From JAEUSG01 sp964590225 (lineage in GTDB: Bacteria > Fibrobacterota > OXYB2-FULL-49-7 > JAEUSG01), in assembly GCA_964590225.1 (NCBI GenBank), contig CAZPWS010000011.1, positions 6,824-70,823 on the forward strand: 64,000 nucleotides of DNA, read 5' to 3'. This document shows, piece by piece, positions 1 through 8,325 of the stretch. The notes below the pieces were generated by a model. It was not told the origin of the DNA. It did not search any database and saw only the letters and a program-made list of their open reading frames with translations. A program made the translations under genes and the position numbers. Each line of letters begins with the position of its first letter. Within the stretch, counting starts at the first letter, position 1.

Positions 1-515
1 AACGCATTACTGGCAGAGCCGCCTATTTCAATGCCACGCAAACCATCCAGATACTTGTGGGCAAGCACACTTTCTCGCACACGGCCAGCAATTGGCCACT
101 TTATAGTATTGTCAAGTATAGCCGCTATCGCTTCCGGCAATTTCTCGACCTGTTGGGAAAGCAAGGCCTGTGCCAATAGAACCTGCAAATCTTTATCTGA
201 AGGGTTAGCGTCCAGAGCTTTTCTAATTAGAGGTATCATCTCCCATATTGAGCCAAAAGAACGGGCAACTTCGGATAAATTTACTACAATATCCGGATTT
301 TTCTGATCGAGTATATGGGCGTGCAGCAATATCGCAAATGATTCGCTCTTCATGCCAAGATAGTAGTTAATCAAACCCATGCACTGATAAGTTGCTGCCG
401 TGTTCCCGAATTTAATCCGAGCCTCCTTAACGGCATCCATAGCAGAGCGAAACTCTCTTTTCTGTATGTGGCTATTTGCGAGATCGATTAAGCCTGCAAG
501 TTCATCGTTCTGCAT
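1..515 (-). CDS. TPR-like / SAM-methyltransferase protein (3' part cut by window edge)
   Basis: The reading frame opens with ATG at 515 and stays open to base 1 without a stop, so only the first 171 codons are visible. Residues 1 to about 130 are helical and TPR-like (for example LINYYLGMKSESFAILLHAH and a following ALDANPSDKDLQVLLAQALL repeat). The last visible residues, YLDGLRGIEIGGSASNA, match the opening of a class I SAM-dependent methyltransferase family in which the IEIGGSA segment is the nucleotide-binding motif I. The protein is therefore inferred to be a TPR domain followed by a methyltransferase of the type often found in cell-surface glycan loci. The 15-base gap to the next gene suggests co-transcription with the GNAT gene. 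The substrate cannot be read from the sequence. Confidence 0.7.
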   Translation of the reverse strand, partial: MQNDELAGLIDLANSHIQKREFRSAMDAVKEARIKFGNTAATYQCMGLINYYLGMKSESFAILLHAHILDQKNPDIVVNLSEVARSFGSIWEMIPLIRKALDANPSDKDLQVLLAQALLSQQVEKLPEAIAAILDNTIKWPIAGRVRESVLAHKYLDGLRGIEIGGSASNA

Positions 516-530
516 AACACATGTCCCCTA

Positions 531-1142
531 CTAAGTTAGTGATTTTCGATACTCATTCATGCGCTTGCCATGATGGATAAACTCCCGCAGCAAAACAAAG
601 CCGGCAGAACGGTAAAAAGCGTTCGATTTATTGTCAAGTGCGCTTGTAACGACTTTATACTCTTTTATACCGCCCTTTTCTTTAAAAAAGCTGTCAAGCC
701 TGCCTACTAATTTTTTGCCGAGTCCCCTGCCATGCATTTCTGGTGTAACCGCTACCGACAATAATTCCGCATCGATTCCCTTACATTGAAATGTATTTGT
801 TGAGGGCTTTGGAGAATGCGATACAAAAGGATAAGCCACTGTTTCGATAATTTTCTTAAGCGTTACAATAGAAAACAGCTTACTACTGATAGCAATAATA
901 AAAGAAAATCCATACCGTCGTAAGGCATACCTATAAAAGCGAGGAAGAGAAAGAGTACCAGCCAGAAAAGCAACAACAGAACTGCCAGCGTCCCGTTCTA
1001 AAAAAAGCACACTATCTTTGTGCGAGTCAACCGATTCATACAGTTTCGATAAAAAACCTACCCCAAGCGAGGAAAGAAATCCTTCGGGAATACCCTCGAT
1101 ATGAAGTTCCGCAACCCGCCTGTAATCTTTTTTTTCAACCAT
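531..1142 (-). CDS. GNAT family N-acetyltransferase
   Basis: The protein has about 203 residues. The acetyl-CoA-binding motif A is clear in the C-terminal half: VAVTPEMHGRGLGKKLV, containing the R-G-x-G-K loop (the usual Q/R-x-x-G-x-G/A), followed by SNAFYRSAGF, the motif B region with its conserved Tyr. It transfers an acetyl group from acetyl-CoA to an unknown amine. The N-terminal half carries an extended insertion (SLPRFYRYALRRYGF) typical of a GNAT subgroup seen near polysaccharide genes. I prefer ATG at 1142; a TTG at 1151 is in frame but neither has a clear ribosome-binding site. It follows carboxynorspermidine dehydrogenase by 24 bases and precedes the TPR-methyltransferase, so a polyamine or a sugar amine are both possible substrates. 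Confidence 0.8.
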   Translation of the reverse strand: MVEKKDYRRVAELHIEGIPEGFLSSLGVGFLSKLYESVDSHKDSVLFLERDAGSSVVAFLAGTLSLPRFYRYALRRYGFSFIIAISSKLFSIVTLKKIIETVAYPFVSHSPKPSTNTFQCKGIDAELLSVAVTPEMHGRGLGKKLVGRLDSFFKEKGGIKEYKVVTSALDNKSNAFYRSAGFVLLREFIHHGKRMNEYRKSLT

Positions 1143-1166
1143 TTTTTGCAAGTATAAATTTGGCTC

Positions 1167-2381
1167 TTATAGGGGCAGAATTTTATTGTATTCATTAACC
1201 TCAACAGCCGTCCACGGAAGACCATACTTGTTAAGGTCGTCCATAAAAGGATCGGGGTCAAACTCTTCCATATTAAAAACCCCCTTGCCGCGCCATTTAT
1301 TTTCCAAAATCATTTTAGCGCCTATCATTGCTGGAACGCCAGTTGTGTAAGAAACAGCCTGAGCCTTCGTTTCACGGTAACATTCGGCGTGGTCGCAAAC
1401 ATTGTAGATGTACCAGACCTTTTCTATGCCATCTTTTTTGCCCTTTATTAGACAGCCAATATTTGTTTTACCGGTGTAGTTCTTGCCAAGCGAACCAGGA
1501 TCGGGCAAGAGCGCTTTAAGAAATTTTATTGGCACTATCTTTTTTCCCTCAAACTCAACAGGATCGATTCTGGTCATACCAATATTCTGCAATACTTTAA
1601 GGTGTGTGAGATAGTTTTCTCCAAAGGTCATCCAGAAACGGATTCGTTTAAGACCTGGCAGGTTTTTTGCAAGAGATTCAAGCTCCTCATGATACAAAAG
1701 AAAGCTGTTTTTATGGCCAATTTCGGGGTAATTATAATGAAAATTTAGCGACATAGGAGGAATTTCTATCCATTTTCCATTCTCCCAATACTTGCCCTTC
1801 TGGGTTATTTCCCTTATGTTAATTTCCGGGTTAAAGTTTGTGGCAAATGGATGACCGTGGTCACCTGCATTACAATCAAGAATATCAACAAAATTAATTT
1901 CATCGAAATAATGTTTAAGTGCATAAGCACAAAAAACATTAGTTACTCCCGGATCGAAACCGGATCCAAGAAGAGCCATAATACCTTTGGTTTTATACTT
2001 CGATTTGTATGCCCATTGCCATTTATACTCGAATTTGGCTTTTGTTGGCGGTTCATAATTGGCAGTATCTAAATAGTCAACACCTGTTGCCAGACAAGCA
2101 TCCATTATTGGCAGATCCTGATACGGCAGAGCAATATTTAACACCAACTTTGGCTTATGCTTTTTTATAAGGGCTATAACCTGCTTAACATTATCGGCAT
2201 TGACCTTATCGGTTTTTATAGTTCTCTTTGTTGCACTCTTTACATCTTTGGCGATTTGCTTACACTTAGACTCCGTGCGGCTTGCAAGAACAATTTCAGA
2301 AAATACTTCCGGCAATTGAGCGCATTTGTGCGCAACTACATTTCCCACTCCACCAGCCCCGATAATCAGTACCTTTGCCAT
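1167..2381 (-). CDS. Carboxynorspermidine/carboxyspermidine dehydrogenase (saccharopine dehydrogenase family)
   Basis: The 404-residue protein begins with an NAD(P)-binding Rossmann motif, VLIIGAGGVGNVVAHKCAQ. It then follows the saccharopine-dehydrogenase-like fold, with the family-typical segments LDTANYE, LGSGFDPGVTNVF and DCNAGDHG, and a C-terminal YTTGVPAMIGAKMI helix. Length and motifs fit carboxynorspermidine synthase (Lys1-like), which condenses aspartate semialdehyde with diaminopropane or putrescine and reduces the imine on the alternative polyamine pathway. The partner decarboxylase (NspC) is not in the window. True saccharopine dehydrogenase is less likely because the HPFATNFNPE and PGSLGKNYTGKTNIGC segments are typical of the polyamine branch. 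ATG at 2381 has a good Shine-Dalgarno, AAGGGGG. It lies 18 bases after the phosphorylase gene. Confidence 0.85.
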   Translation of the reverse strand: MAKVLIIGAGGVGNVVAHKCAQLPEVFSEIVLASRTESKCKQIAKDVKSATKRTIKTDKVNADNVKQVIALIKKHKPKLVLNIALPYQDLPIMDACLATGVDYLDTANYEPPTKAKFEYKWQWAYKSKYKTKGIMALLGSGFDPGVTNVFCAYALKHYFDEINFVDILDCNAGDHGHPFATNFNPEINIREITQKGKYWENGKWIEIPPMSLNFHYNYPEIGHKNSFLLYHEELESLAKNLPGLKRIRFWMTFGENYLTHLKVLQNIGMTRIDPVEFEGKKIVPIKFLKALLPDPGSLGKNYTGKTNIGCLIKGKKDGIEKVWYIYNVCDHAECYRETKAQAVSYTTGVPAMIGAKMILENKWRGKGVFNMEEFDPDPFMDDLNKYGLPWTAVEVNEYNKILPL

Positions 2382-2399
2382 TTTTTGCCCCCTTATGTT

Positions 2400-5258
2400 C
2401 TATACAAAAAGTTTTATTTCGACCCGCTCTTTACCCTCAAGAGAGAATATTTCCGTCTGGTTATCTCCACTCTCTTTCCCCCTCTTTGGAGCCACTGTCA
2501 CGGTAAGAGCTATTTTGTCGTACAAACCCTTACTGTTTTTGCGGTGTATAATGCGCTTGAATACCATCTCTTTTTTTAATTCCGAAGGAAGTATGGGGGC
2601 TATTTCAATGTCCGGTTTATCCGGGTCATGTAGATTAAGTGAAACTCCGGCGATTTTCTGGAAAATTTCTACAATCCAGTCAACCGATCCAGAAAGGCCA
2701 AAATACATTCCTTTCCCATAGTGTGGGTCATCCCTGTCAGATACATATGATGTGCTTGGAGTTTCAAACGGACCACATAGAGACTCATCGCGTAGGGCAG
2801 ACATCATCGGTTTAAACTGCTTCCACACAGTATCCACCTCACCGGCAATAGATAACCTATACCTGTGCATCATTACCTGACAGTGGTGATACTCACCATT
2901 TTCTGCGGTACCGACAGGCAGCACCCCCATCCTTCCGGCAAGCTCAATAGAGCGCTGGTTATTTGCGATAGGTTTTGTGAACATCACAAGTCCAAGTTTT
3001 TCATCAAAAAACAGCTTGTCGGTTGTTCGTAATACCTTTGAAATTATTTCACCGCCATTGTTTACTTCCGGCAACCAATCCCGTTTGGTGTTAATCATCT
3101 CGATGCAATATGCCTGACAATTAAGCTCTCTTCTGTTTATGCTATCAAAGTCTCTATTTTTGAGAGAGCCAAGTGTATAACCTGTTTCACCATTTTTGTA
3201 ATTTGGCACAGACCCATCAAGGTGGAACTCATGGATACAATTGAGGAAGCCGGAGTTAAAAGAGTCCGGACCATCTTCGTATGCCCATTTAATAATATTG
3301 GTTCGTAGTGCTGCTGCAAAATTTTTCAAAACTGAAAGGTCAACAAATAATGAATTATTTCGTAAGGAATCAGCAATATGCCTACTTTCAAGAACATCCA
3401 CAACCTCAACAATAGTCAAAAACAGATGAGCAGAAAGCCTTGTTTGTACTCCCCTACCCTTTCCCCTTGTTGACGCATCTCCTACAACCGAAGTTCCAAA
3501 CATATCAATGGGATCACACCAGTCGCCGTAAAGAATTTGCGCCATACCATACGGCGAATCGTCTGCATGCCGCTTAAAGCAAAGTAAAACTTCTTCTATT
3601 ACTTTCACAATGGGCAATACCCTCTCACCGCCGATAATCCCTGATACTTCGGGTTTTTCAGGATTTGTTAATTTTATGGTGCCAACGGATTCAAATAGTA
3701 TATCGGTATCTCCCGTTTCCTTGATATACATACAAAGAGAGTTTAACAACCATAATGGGCTATCGGTATAGGGTCTGTTATCGTTTTTAATCTCGATGGT
3801 GCGATTGTTCCATGAGCTCGGATATTGCCGGGGGAACATTCCATGCAGCTTTTCTTTGAGTGTAAGCGGTCGCTCGTCTTTTTTTGGAAAGGAGTCTGTC
3901 GTCTGATAGGTAAACCCAAGTGCGTAAACAAGGTCGTCTCTAACGCGGCCGGGATCCTCCTTCATTTTAGGCCACATATCCTGCCCCCGATCCCGTGTCC
4001 CAAGTTCAATACCATCAGCCAATTTAGCGCCATGCGCACGACAATTTTCGTACAGCTCCTTTACGCCAGTCCAGACTGAATTAGCATACTCCGATACCGC
4101 TTTTTCCGCTGGCAATTGTAGTTCAAAGGGGGGAAAATAGTTTTCCGCTTTATCTTTTTTTGCAGCTTTTATATTGTAAACTTCTGAATTAATATTCGTT
4201 ACCTTGAGAAGAGAACCTGTTGCTTTTCTAAAACTCTTTTCCATCGCACTAAAAGTAGGTTCAGTATGACCAGCTTCCATTCGGTATTTCTCGTTGATTG
4301 CATTGTTGTCGATATAAAGTAAATACTGCTGTAAATCTGCACTTTTTTTAGGCGCAAGAGAAAAAGAAAATCCCGATGCACCTATCGCAGCAGTAGCAAA
4401 CCTATTAATTCGCGTACCCGCACCCCCCTTTACCATTTCCCCCTTTAACACAGAGGCTGGCAAAAGCACCGAAATAGAAGTATCGCCAACAAAGGTAGAA
4501 TAATCGCTTGTAGAAGCTATATGGGTAAGATTATTGTATTCACTATGAAGCCTCTTTATTTGCACAATCTCACTATATGGAACCCGTGCAGTCATTATAA
4601 TATCTTTTTCCGTAACAGGCGCTCCACAGTCGTACCAGATTTCTTTATTGTACACAAATTTCTGTGTACCATGCAGTGACGAGTAGGACCAAAGTTGGCC
4701 GTTAATTTTCGTACTTCCTCTGTTAAATATCGCCGCTGACCTTACAATAGCCGGTCCCTTTGAGGTGTACACAAGCGACAGTTTAACAGCCGTCTCAAAT
4801 GTAGAATTAAAGATTTTAAAGGCTGAACAGTACCACATTGCCCTTTCAGGATCGCCAACCTTTACTATCTTTGTTGAAATAGGAATACAACCGAAATTAA
4901 TAGCAGGATTCATAAGAGAAACAATTTTTAGCTCTTTCCCACGGTTTAATCGCAGCCAAAGATTGGTGGATGGAACTCCAACCTCCCGTTTTTCAACCGG
5001 ATCAAAATGGGAATCAAGCACCTTAACATCCATGCCATCTTTCAGCTTAACAGTGAACCCGACACTGCCATTAGACATGAAAGTAGCGGTCGCATTTAGT
5101 ATATTGTCAACAATAACGGATGGACACCCTGATGGATGCGCATTGTATATTACCTCGCTTGCAGGACCATACCCGCCGAGACGATTAACCCTGTGGACAA
5201 CCTTAAGTGAAAGAATTCTGTTTGCCTCAGCTAAGAATCCATTTTGTTTGTCTGCCAT
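2400..5258 (-). CDS. GH94-like glycoside phosphorylase (cellobiose/chitobiose phosphorylase-related)
   Basis: The 952-residue protein has no signal peptide, so it is probably cytoplasmic. The N-terminal part (to about residue 330) reads as the beta-sandwich of GH94-type enzymes and the rest as the (alpha/alpha)6 barrel. GTRDRGQDMW (residues 420-429) corresponds to the G-x-R-D-x-x-Q-D substrate motif. TDSPLWLLNSLCMYIKETGD (498-517) matches the conserved barrel helix. YGDWCDPIDMFG (577-588) corresponds to the W-x-D catalytic-acid motif, making D582 the likely acid. Such enzymes split beta-linked disaccharides or oligosaccharides with phosphate to give sugar-1-phosphate. The two motifs differ from textbook cellobiose phosphorylase, so specificity is open. 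The gene starts directly after the TAA of the inositol monophosphatase gene, which supports translational coupling. Confidence 0.75.
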   Translation of the reverse strand: MADKQNGFLAEANRILSLKVVHRVNRLGGYGPASEVIYNAHPSGCPSVIVDNILNATATFMSNGSVGFTVKLKDGMDVKVLDSHFDPVEKREVGVPSTNLWLRLNRGKELKIVSLMNPAINFGCIPISTKIVKVGDPERAMWYCSAFKIFNSTFETAVKLSLVYTSKGPAIVRSAAIFNRGSTKINGQLWSYSSLHGTQKFVYNKEIWYDCGAPVTEKDIIMTARVPYSEIVQIKRLHSEYNNLTHIASTSDYSTFVGDTSISVLLPASVLKGEMVKGGAGTRINRFATAAIGASGFSFSLAPKKSADLQQYLLYIDNNAINEKYRMEAGHTEPTFSAMEKSFRKATGSLLKVTNINSEVYNIKAAKKDKAENYFPPFELQLPAEKAVSEYANSVWTGVKELYENCRAHGAKLADGIELGTRDRGQDMWPKMKEDPGRVRDDLVYALGFTYQTTDSFPKKDERPLTLKEKLHGMFPRQYPSSWNNRTIEIKNDNRPYTDSPLWLLNSLCMYIKETGDTDILFESVGTIKLTNPEKPEVSGIIGGERVLPIVKVIEEVLLCFKRHADDSPYGMAQILYGDWCDPIDMFGTSVVGDASTRGKGRGVQTRLSAHLFLTIVEVVDVLESRHIADSLRNNSLFVDLSVLKNFAAALRTNIIKWAYEDGPDSFNSGFLNCIHEFHLDGSVPNYKNGETGYTLGSLKNRDFDSINRRELNCQAYCIEMINTKRDWLPEVNNGGEIISKVLRTTDKLFFDEKLGLVMFTKPIANNQRSIELAGRMGVLPVGTAENGEYHHCQVMMHRYRLSIAGEVDTVWKQFKPMMSALRDESLCGPFETPSTSYVSDRDDPHYGKGMYFGLSGSVDWIVEIFQKIAGVSLNLHDPDKPDIEIAPILPSELKKEMVFKRIIHRKNSKGLYDKIALTVTVAPKRGKESGDNQTEIFSLEGKERVEIKLFV

Positions 5259-6059
5259 TTATGCACCCTTATTAAATCCTGAAGTTAACGCAATAAACCG
5301 TTCCTGAAGTTTGTAGTTAGTCGCAAGAAAGGTCTCTCTATAAAGATTATCGTTGGCACCAAAAAAATCGCCACAAAAACCGCCCGCCTCTTTTACAATA
5401 AGCTGCCCAGCTGCAACATCCCACGGTTTAAGCTGGAGCTCGTAAAAGGCTTCTGCCCGTCCGCAAGCAACAGAGACAAGATCGAGTGCTGCCGAACCTT
5501 CGCGCCTGTGGTCGCTCACCGCATTTTGAACACGCCCATACAAGGAGGCAAAAGCATTAACAATGTCACTATTCTGACGAAATGGCGTTCCAAATAAAAC
5601 CAGTGCGTTTCGCAAATCCGCAGTTTCAGAGACTATAATTTTCTTGCCATCAAGAAAAGCCCCTTTGCCATTAAGCGCCGTGAATAGTTCATTGTGCATC
5701 ACATCCATTACAAGGGCAGCAGAAAGAACCCCTTTTATTTCCGCAGCAATCGATACAGAGAAGCGGTGATGCATACGAAGGTAGTTAGTTGTTCCGTCAA
5801 GCGGATCGATTATCCATCGCACATCTCCGCATCCATTTTGTTCAGCCATGCCTTCTTCAGTTAAAAAAGTGTGATCTGTAAATTGGCTGAGGATGGTATT
5901 TACAATGGCTTTTTCGGCCTCTTTATCAACAAAAGAGACGAAGTCATTTTTCGCCTTTATCTCGATCTGAGTCTGATCAACCTTTCCATAATGCTTTAGC
6001 AGCACAACCCTTGCTGCTAAAGCGGCTTGTTCCGCAACTTTTAGTAAATCGTCATTCAT
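5259..6059 (-). CDS. suhB: Inositol monophosphatase family protein (SuhB-like)
   Basis: This 266-residue protein carries all Mg-binding signatures of the family: FLTEEG (first Glu pair), WIIDPLDGTTNY (D-x-L-D-G-T loop) and KPWDVAAGQLIVKEAGG (W-D-x-A-A-G). It hydrolyses phosphomonoesters such as inositol-1-phosphate. SuhB proteins also bind NusA in transcription antitermination, but nothing here decides between the roles. Its TAA stop is directly followed by the ATG of the phosphorylase gene (TAAATG), so the two are probably expressed together; a sugar-phosphate phosphatase role beside a phosphorylase is a reasonable inference. The length is normal. Confidence 0.9.
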   Translation of the reverse strand: MNDDLLKVAEQAALAARVVLLKHYGKVDQTQIEIKAKNDFVSFVDKEAEKAIVNTILSQFTDHTFLTEEGMAEQNGCGDVRWIIDPLDGTTNYLRMHHRFSVSIAAEIKGVLSAALVMDVMHNELFTALNGKGAFLDGKKIIVSETADLRNALVLFGTPFRQNSDIVNAFASLYGRVQNAVSDHRREGSAALDLVSVACGRAEAFYELQLKPWDVAAGQLIVKEAGGFCGDFFGANDNLYRETFLATNYKLQERFIALTSGFNKGA

Positions 6060-6077
6060 TTATTATGGTTCCATGCT

Positions 6078-7196
6078 TTATGCTACGGAATATTTTGAAG
6101 CGACATCATTAATTGCTTTTTTATAAACCTTTTGCGCCTGTCTATACCAGAACTCATACTGCCCAGCACCAGCCTGCTTGCCTGGATCAGCACCCGCTTT
6201 TCTAAACGCATCGATCAAGTTAAGCAACTGTGGCTGTTTACCTCTGCACACTTCCACAACAAGAAGGTAGTAGTACGACTGCCAAATTCTATCCGGTATA
6301 TCTTGAGGGGGGAAACGGATACAGTCTTTAAAACTCATTTCCGCTTTTTCAAGCAACTCGCTATCTTTTTTAGCGCCATTCATAAAATTATAAACAAGAA
6401 AATGGGCAAGTCCGACCTCATAAAAACGGTTTATACCTCTATCAAAGGAGGTTGCAGTAATGCAATCGGCACATAACCGATAAGCGTAATCGAGATGTTC
6501 CCTATCCGCAAAAAAAGAAAGATAATCCCCCTGTTCAACGCCGATTTTTGCAAGCATATCCTTTCTTCTGTTTGTGCTTTTTATAAGTAGCGTCCGTGCA
6601 TCTGATGAATATATAGGCGGAAATTCCTGTCCTTCAGAGTGACAAATGAAATCTTCCTTATAAAACGATGTCAAAAGACATTCGCTGCACATTATAAGGG
6701 TATCACGATAAAAATCGATCTCTTCGTCTGTTGTACTATTTACAGCTACGGGCAGAAGCGAATGTTCTTTCCAAATAAACTTGATGGCTTGCTGGTTTAG
6801 AAATTCACTTGGGAAATCGGTATTATGACACACTGGACACTCAATAGTTGCATTAACCCAGTGAGTCCCCTTTCTTACACTGCCATAAACGGAAGCGCCA
6901 GCATCTCCATCAACTAAGGAAATATTTGGCAAAACCCTGCAAAATTGTTCGGCAAGTTCAGCCGAACCACAAAGAATAGAAAACGAAACGCCCTGCTTTT
7001 CCAGAGTATTATACACATTGTTAATTAGTTTAAAGCCAACGCTATCAACACTCTTTACTCTCGACAGGTCAAGCAATACAGAGTTTCCAGAACGGACATC
7101 AGATAGCATCGTTGTAAAGAACGATTTTACCTGAACAAGATTTTTTAAATCAAATGAAAATTCTGGTCTGAGTGTTTTAAACTTTTTTGTATCCAT
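6078..7196 (-). CDS. STAS-domain protein with DUF2225-like zinc ribbon and TPR-like tail
   Basis: Residues 1 to about 105 form a STAS (anti-anti-sigma) domain with the LLDLSRVKSVDSVGFKLINN core; S52 in DSVG aligns with the phosphorylated Ser58 of SpoIIAA. Two CxxC pairs follow, CPVC at 120-123 and CSEC at 170-173, spaced as in DUF2225-type proteins, and probably bind zinc. The rest, with segments such as AEMSFKDCIRFPP and IWQSYYYLLVVEVCRGK, is helical and TPR-like. The fusion suggests a partner-switching regulator with a protein-binding tail, but no kinase or phosphatase partner lies beside it. No known name is assigned. A perfect inverted repeat lies upstream at 7230-7254. Confidence 0.65.
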   Translation of the reverse strand: MDTKKFKTLRPEFSFDLKNLVQVKSFFTTMLSDVRSGNSVLLDLSRVKSVDSVGFKLINNVYNTLEKQGVSFSILCGSAELAEQFCRVLPNISLVDGDAGASVYGSVRKGTHWVNATIECPVCHNTDFPSEFLNQQAIKFIWKEHSLLPVAVNSTTDEEIDFYRDTLIMCSECLLTSFYKEDFICHSEGQEFPPIYSSDARTLLIKSTNRRKDMLAKIGVEQGDYLSFFADREHLDYAYRLCADCITATSFDRGINRFYEVGLAHFLVYNFMNGAKKDSELLEKAEMSFKDCIRFPPQDIPDRIWQSYYYLLVVEVCRGKQPQLLNLIDAFRKAGADPGKQAGAGQYEFWYRQAQKVYKKAINDVASKYSVA

Positions 7197-7229
7197 ATAC
7201 TCTTTGGTAATTTCTTAACAACAGGACGA

Positions 7230-7254
7230 GTAAAATATAAGTGATGTATTTTAC
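7230..7254. repeat. Perfect inverted repeat GTAAAATA-N9-TATTTTAC
   Basis: Two identical 8-base arms are separated by 9 bases in the 60-base gap between the thiL stop and the start of the STAS/zinc-ribbon gene. Arm spacing of about 1.5 helical turns fits an operator for a dimeric repressor. It could equally be a weak RNA hairpin. A TATATT box for minus-strand transcription overlaps the repeat, so binding could block the promoter of the STAS gene. Confidence 0.5.
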
Positions 7255-7256
7255 AT

Positions 7257-8255
7257 TCACCAAGACAAATGGTTGTATCCGCTGCGAGCCAAATCCACCA
7301 AACCCATTGTTCCTGTTTGCAATAGTTTAACAGAAGGCCTGTTTGATTTTTTCTTCACAACACCAATCCTGAAACATTCACAACATGGTTTCCAGTCTGG
7401 AGAGGCGGTAAACAGTAGTTCGTATTCCTCACCGCTTTTTAAAGCGAGAGAAAGGGAGGATTCACCAATTAATTGTGCAACTTTTTTTAGTTCGCCCTCA
7501 CAACCAATTTTTTCTGCCTCCACCTCAATTTGTACTCCTGACGACTCGGCAATATGCCATAATTCGGAGGAGAGGCCATCGCTTATGTCGATCATAGCGT
7601 GAACCTTCTTTTCTCTTCCAAGCAGCTCTCCTTTTAAGCAGGGCAAAGGCATGATGTGTTTTTTTATGGCATTTTTTGCTGCTCTTGTTCTGAATTTTAC
7701 CTGCTTATTATCCTCCTTCATAAGTAGGCGAAGACCTGATTCCGACATTCCGACGCTACCAGTTAAATAAACGATATCGCCTGCCTTCGCCATCGACCGC
7801 ATTTTAAGTGAAGAGCGGTCAACCACCCCACACACAGTTATAGTCGCCGAAAAATGGTCAGACGGGGACCTAACTGTATCTCCCCCTGCCACCACAGCTC
7901 CACATAAATCGGAGATATATTTCATACCCTTATAGAATTTGAGAATTTCCCTTTCGGCCAATCCAAACGGAACGGATATTGCCGAAAACAAGTAGTCACC
8001 ACCGCCCCCCATCGCATACATATCACTAATGGCTCCACTTGCAGCTTTTATACCAGCCTCGTAAAAAGAGGACCACTTCCTTGTGAAATGGATTTCCTCC
8101 ACAAAGGAATCTGTTGAGACAATTAATGCCTTTCTATTCGGCAAAGGAATAACTGCGGTATCATCGCCTATGCCCATATAATACATAGAATTACAACAAA
8201 CACCTCTTGTAAGTAGTGAGGATATTTTTTTAATTAAACCAAATTCGTTTTTCAT
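7257..8255 (-). CDS. thiL: Thiamine-monophosphate kinase
   Basis: The 332-residue protein has the ThiL/PurM-type fold. GIGDDTAVI is the first Mg-ATP aspartate motif, STDSFVEEIHF carries the D-x-x-V-E-x-x-H-F signature, AISDMYAMGG follows, and AGGDTVRSP is the G-G-D-T motif. IDISDGLSSELWHIA is the late D-I-S-D-G-L motif. It phosphorylates thiamine monophosphate to the active cofactor thiamine diphosphate. No other thiamine genes and no TPP riboswitch are visible here. It starts divergently from the small motility-family gene at 8326. Confidence 0.93.
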   Translation of the reverse strand: MKNEFGLIKKISSLLTRGVCCNSMYYMGIGDDTAVIPLPNRKALIVSTDSFVEEIHFTRKWSSFYEAGIKAASGAISDMYAMGGGGDYLFSAISVPFGLAEREILKFYKGMKYISDLCGAVVAGGDTVRSPSDHFSATITVCGVVDRSSLKMRSMAKAGDIVYLTGSVGMSESGLRLLMKEDNKQVKFRTRAAKNAIKKHIMPLPCLKGELLGREKKVHAMIDISDGLSSELWHIAESSGVQIEVEAEKIGCEGELKKVAQLIGESSLSLALKSGEEYELLFTASPDWKPCCECFRIGVVKKKSNRPSVKLLQTGTMGLVDLARSGYNHLSW

Positions 8256-8274
8256 ATAACTTTAACTTTTTCTT

Positions 8275-8301
8275 TAAGTGCTACCACTTATTAACCGATA
8301 G
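8275..8301 (+). promoter_or_regulatory. Sigma-28 (FliA/SigD)-like flagellar promoter
   Basis: TAAG at 8275-8278 is followed after exactly 15 bases by ACCGATAG at 8294-8301. The sigma-28 consensus is TAAA-N15-GCCGATAA/T, so one base differs in the -35 tetramer and two in the -10 octamer, with exact spacing. Transcription would start near 8308, just before the AAGGGGGG ribosome-binding site of the 55-residue gene. The match and the motility-family identity of the downstream gene support each other. Confidence 0.6.
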
Positions 8302-8325
8302 ATTGAAGTAAAGGGGGGCATAGCT

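Noticed and set aside
2157..2721. Plus-strand frames near 2.2-2.7 kb
   Set aside because: They span the junction of two conserved minus-strand genes and lack start signals.
4765..5307. Long plus-strand open frame (180 codons)
   Set aside because: It lies opposite the conserved phosphorylase gene, has no known motif and no ribosome-binding site.
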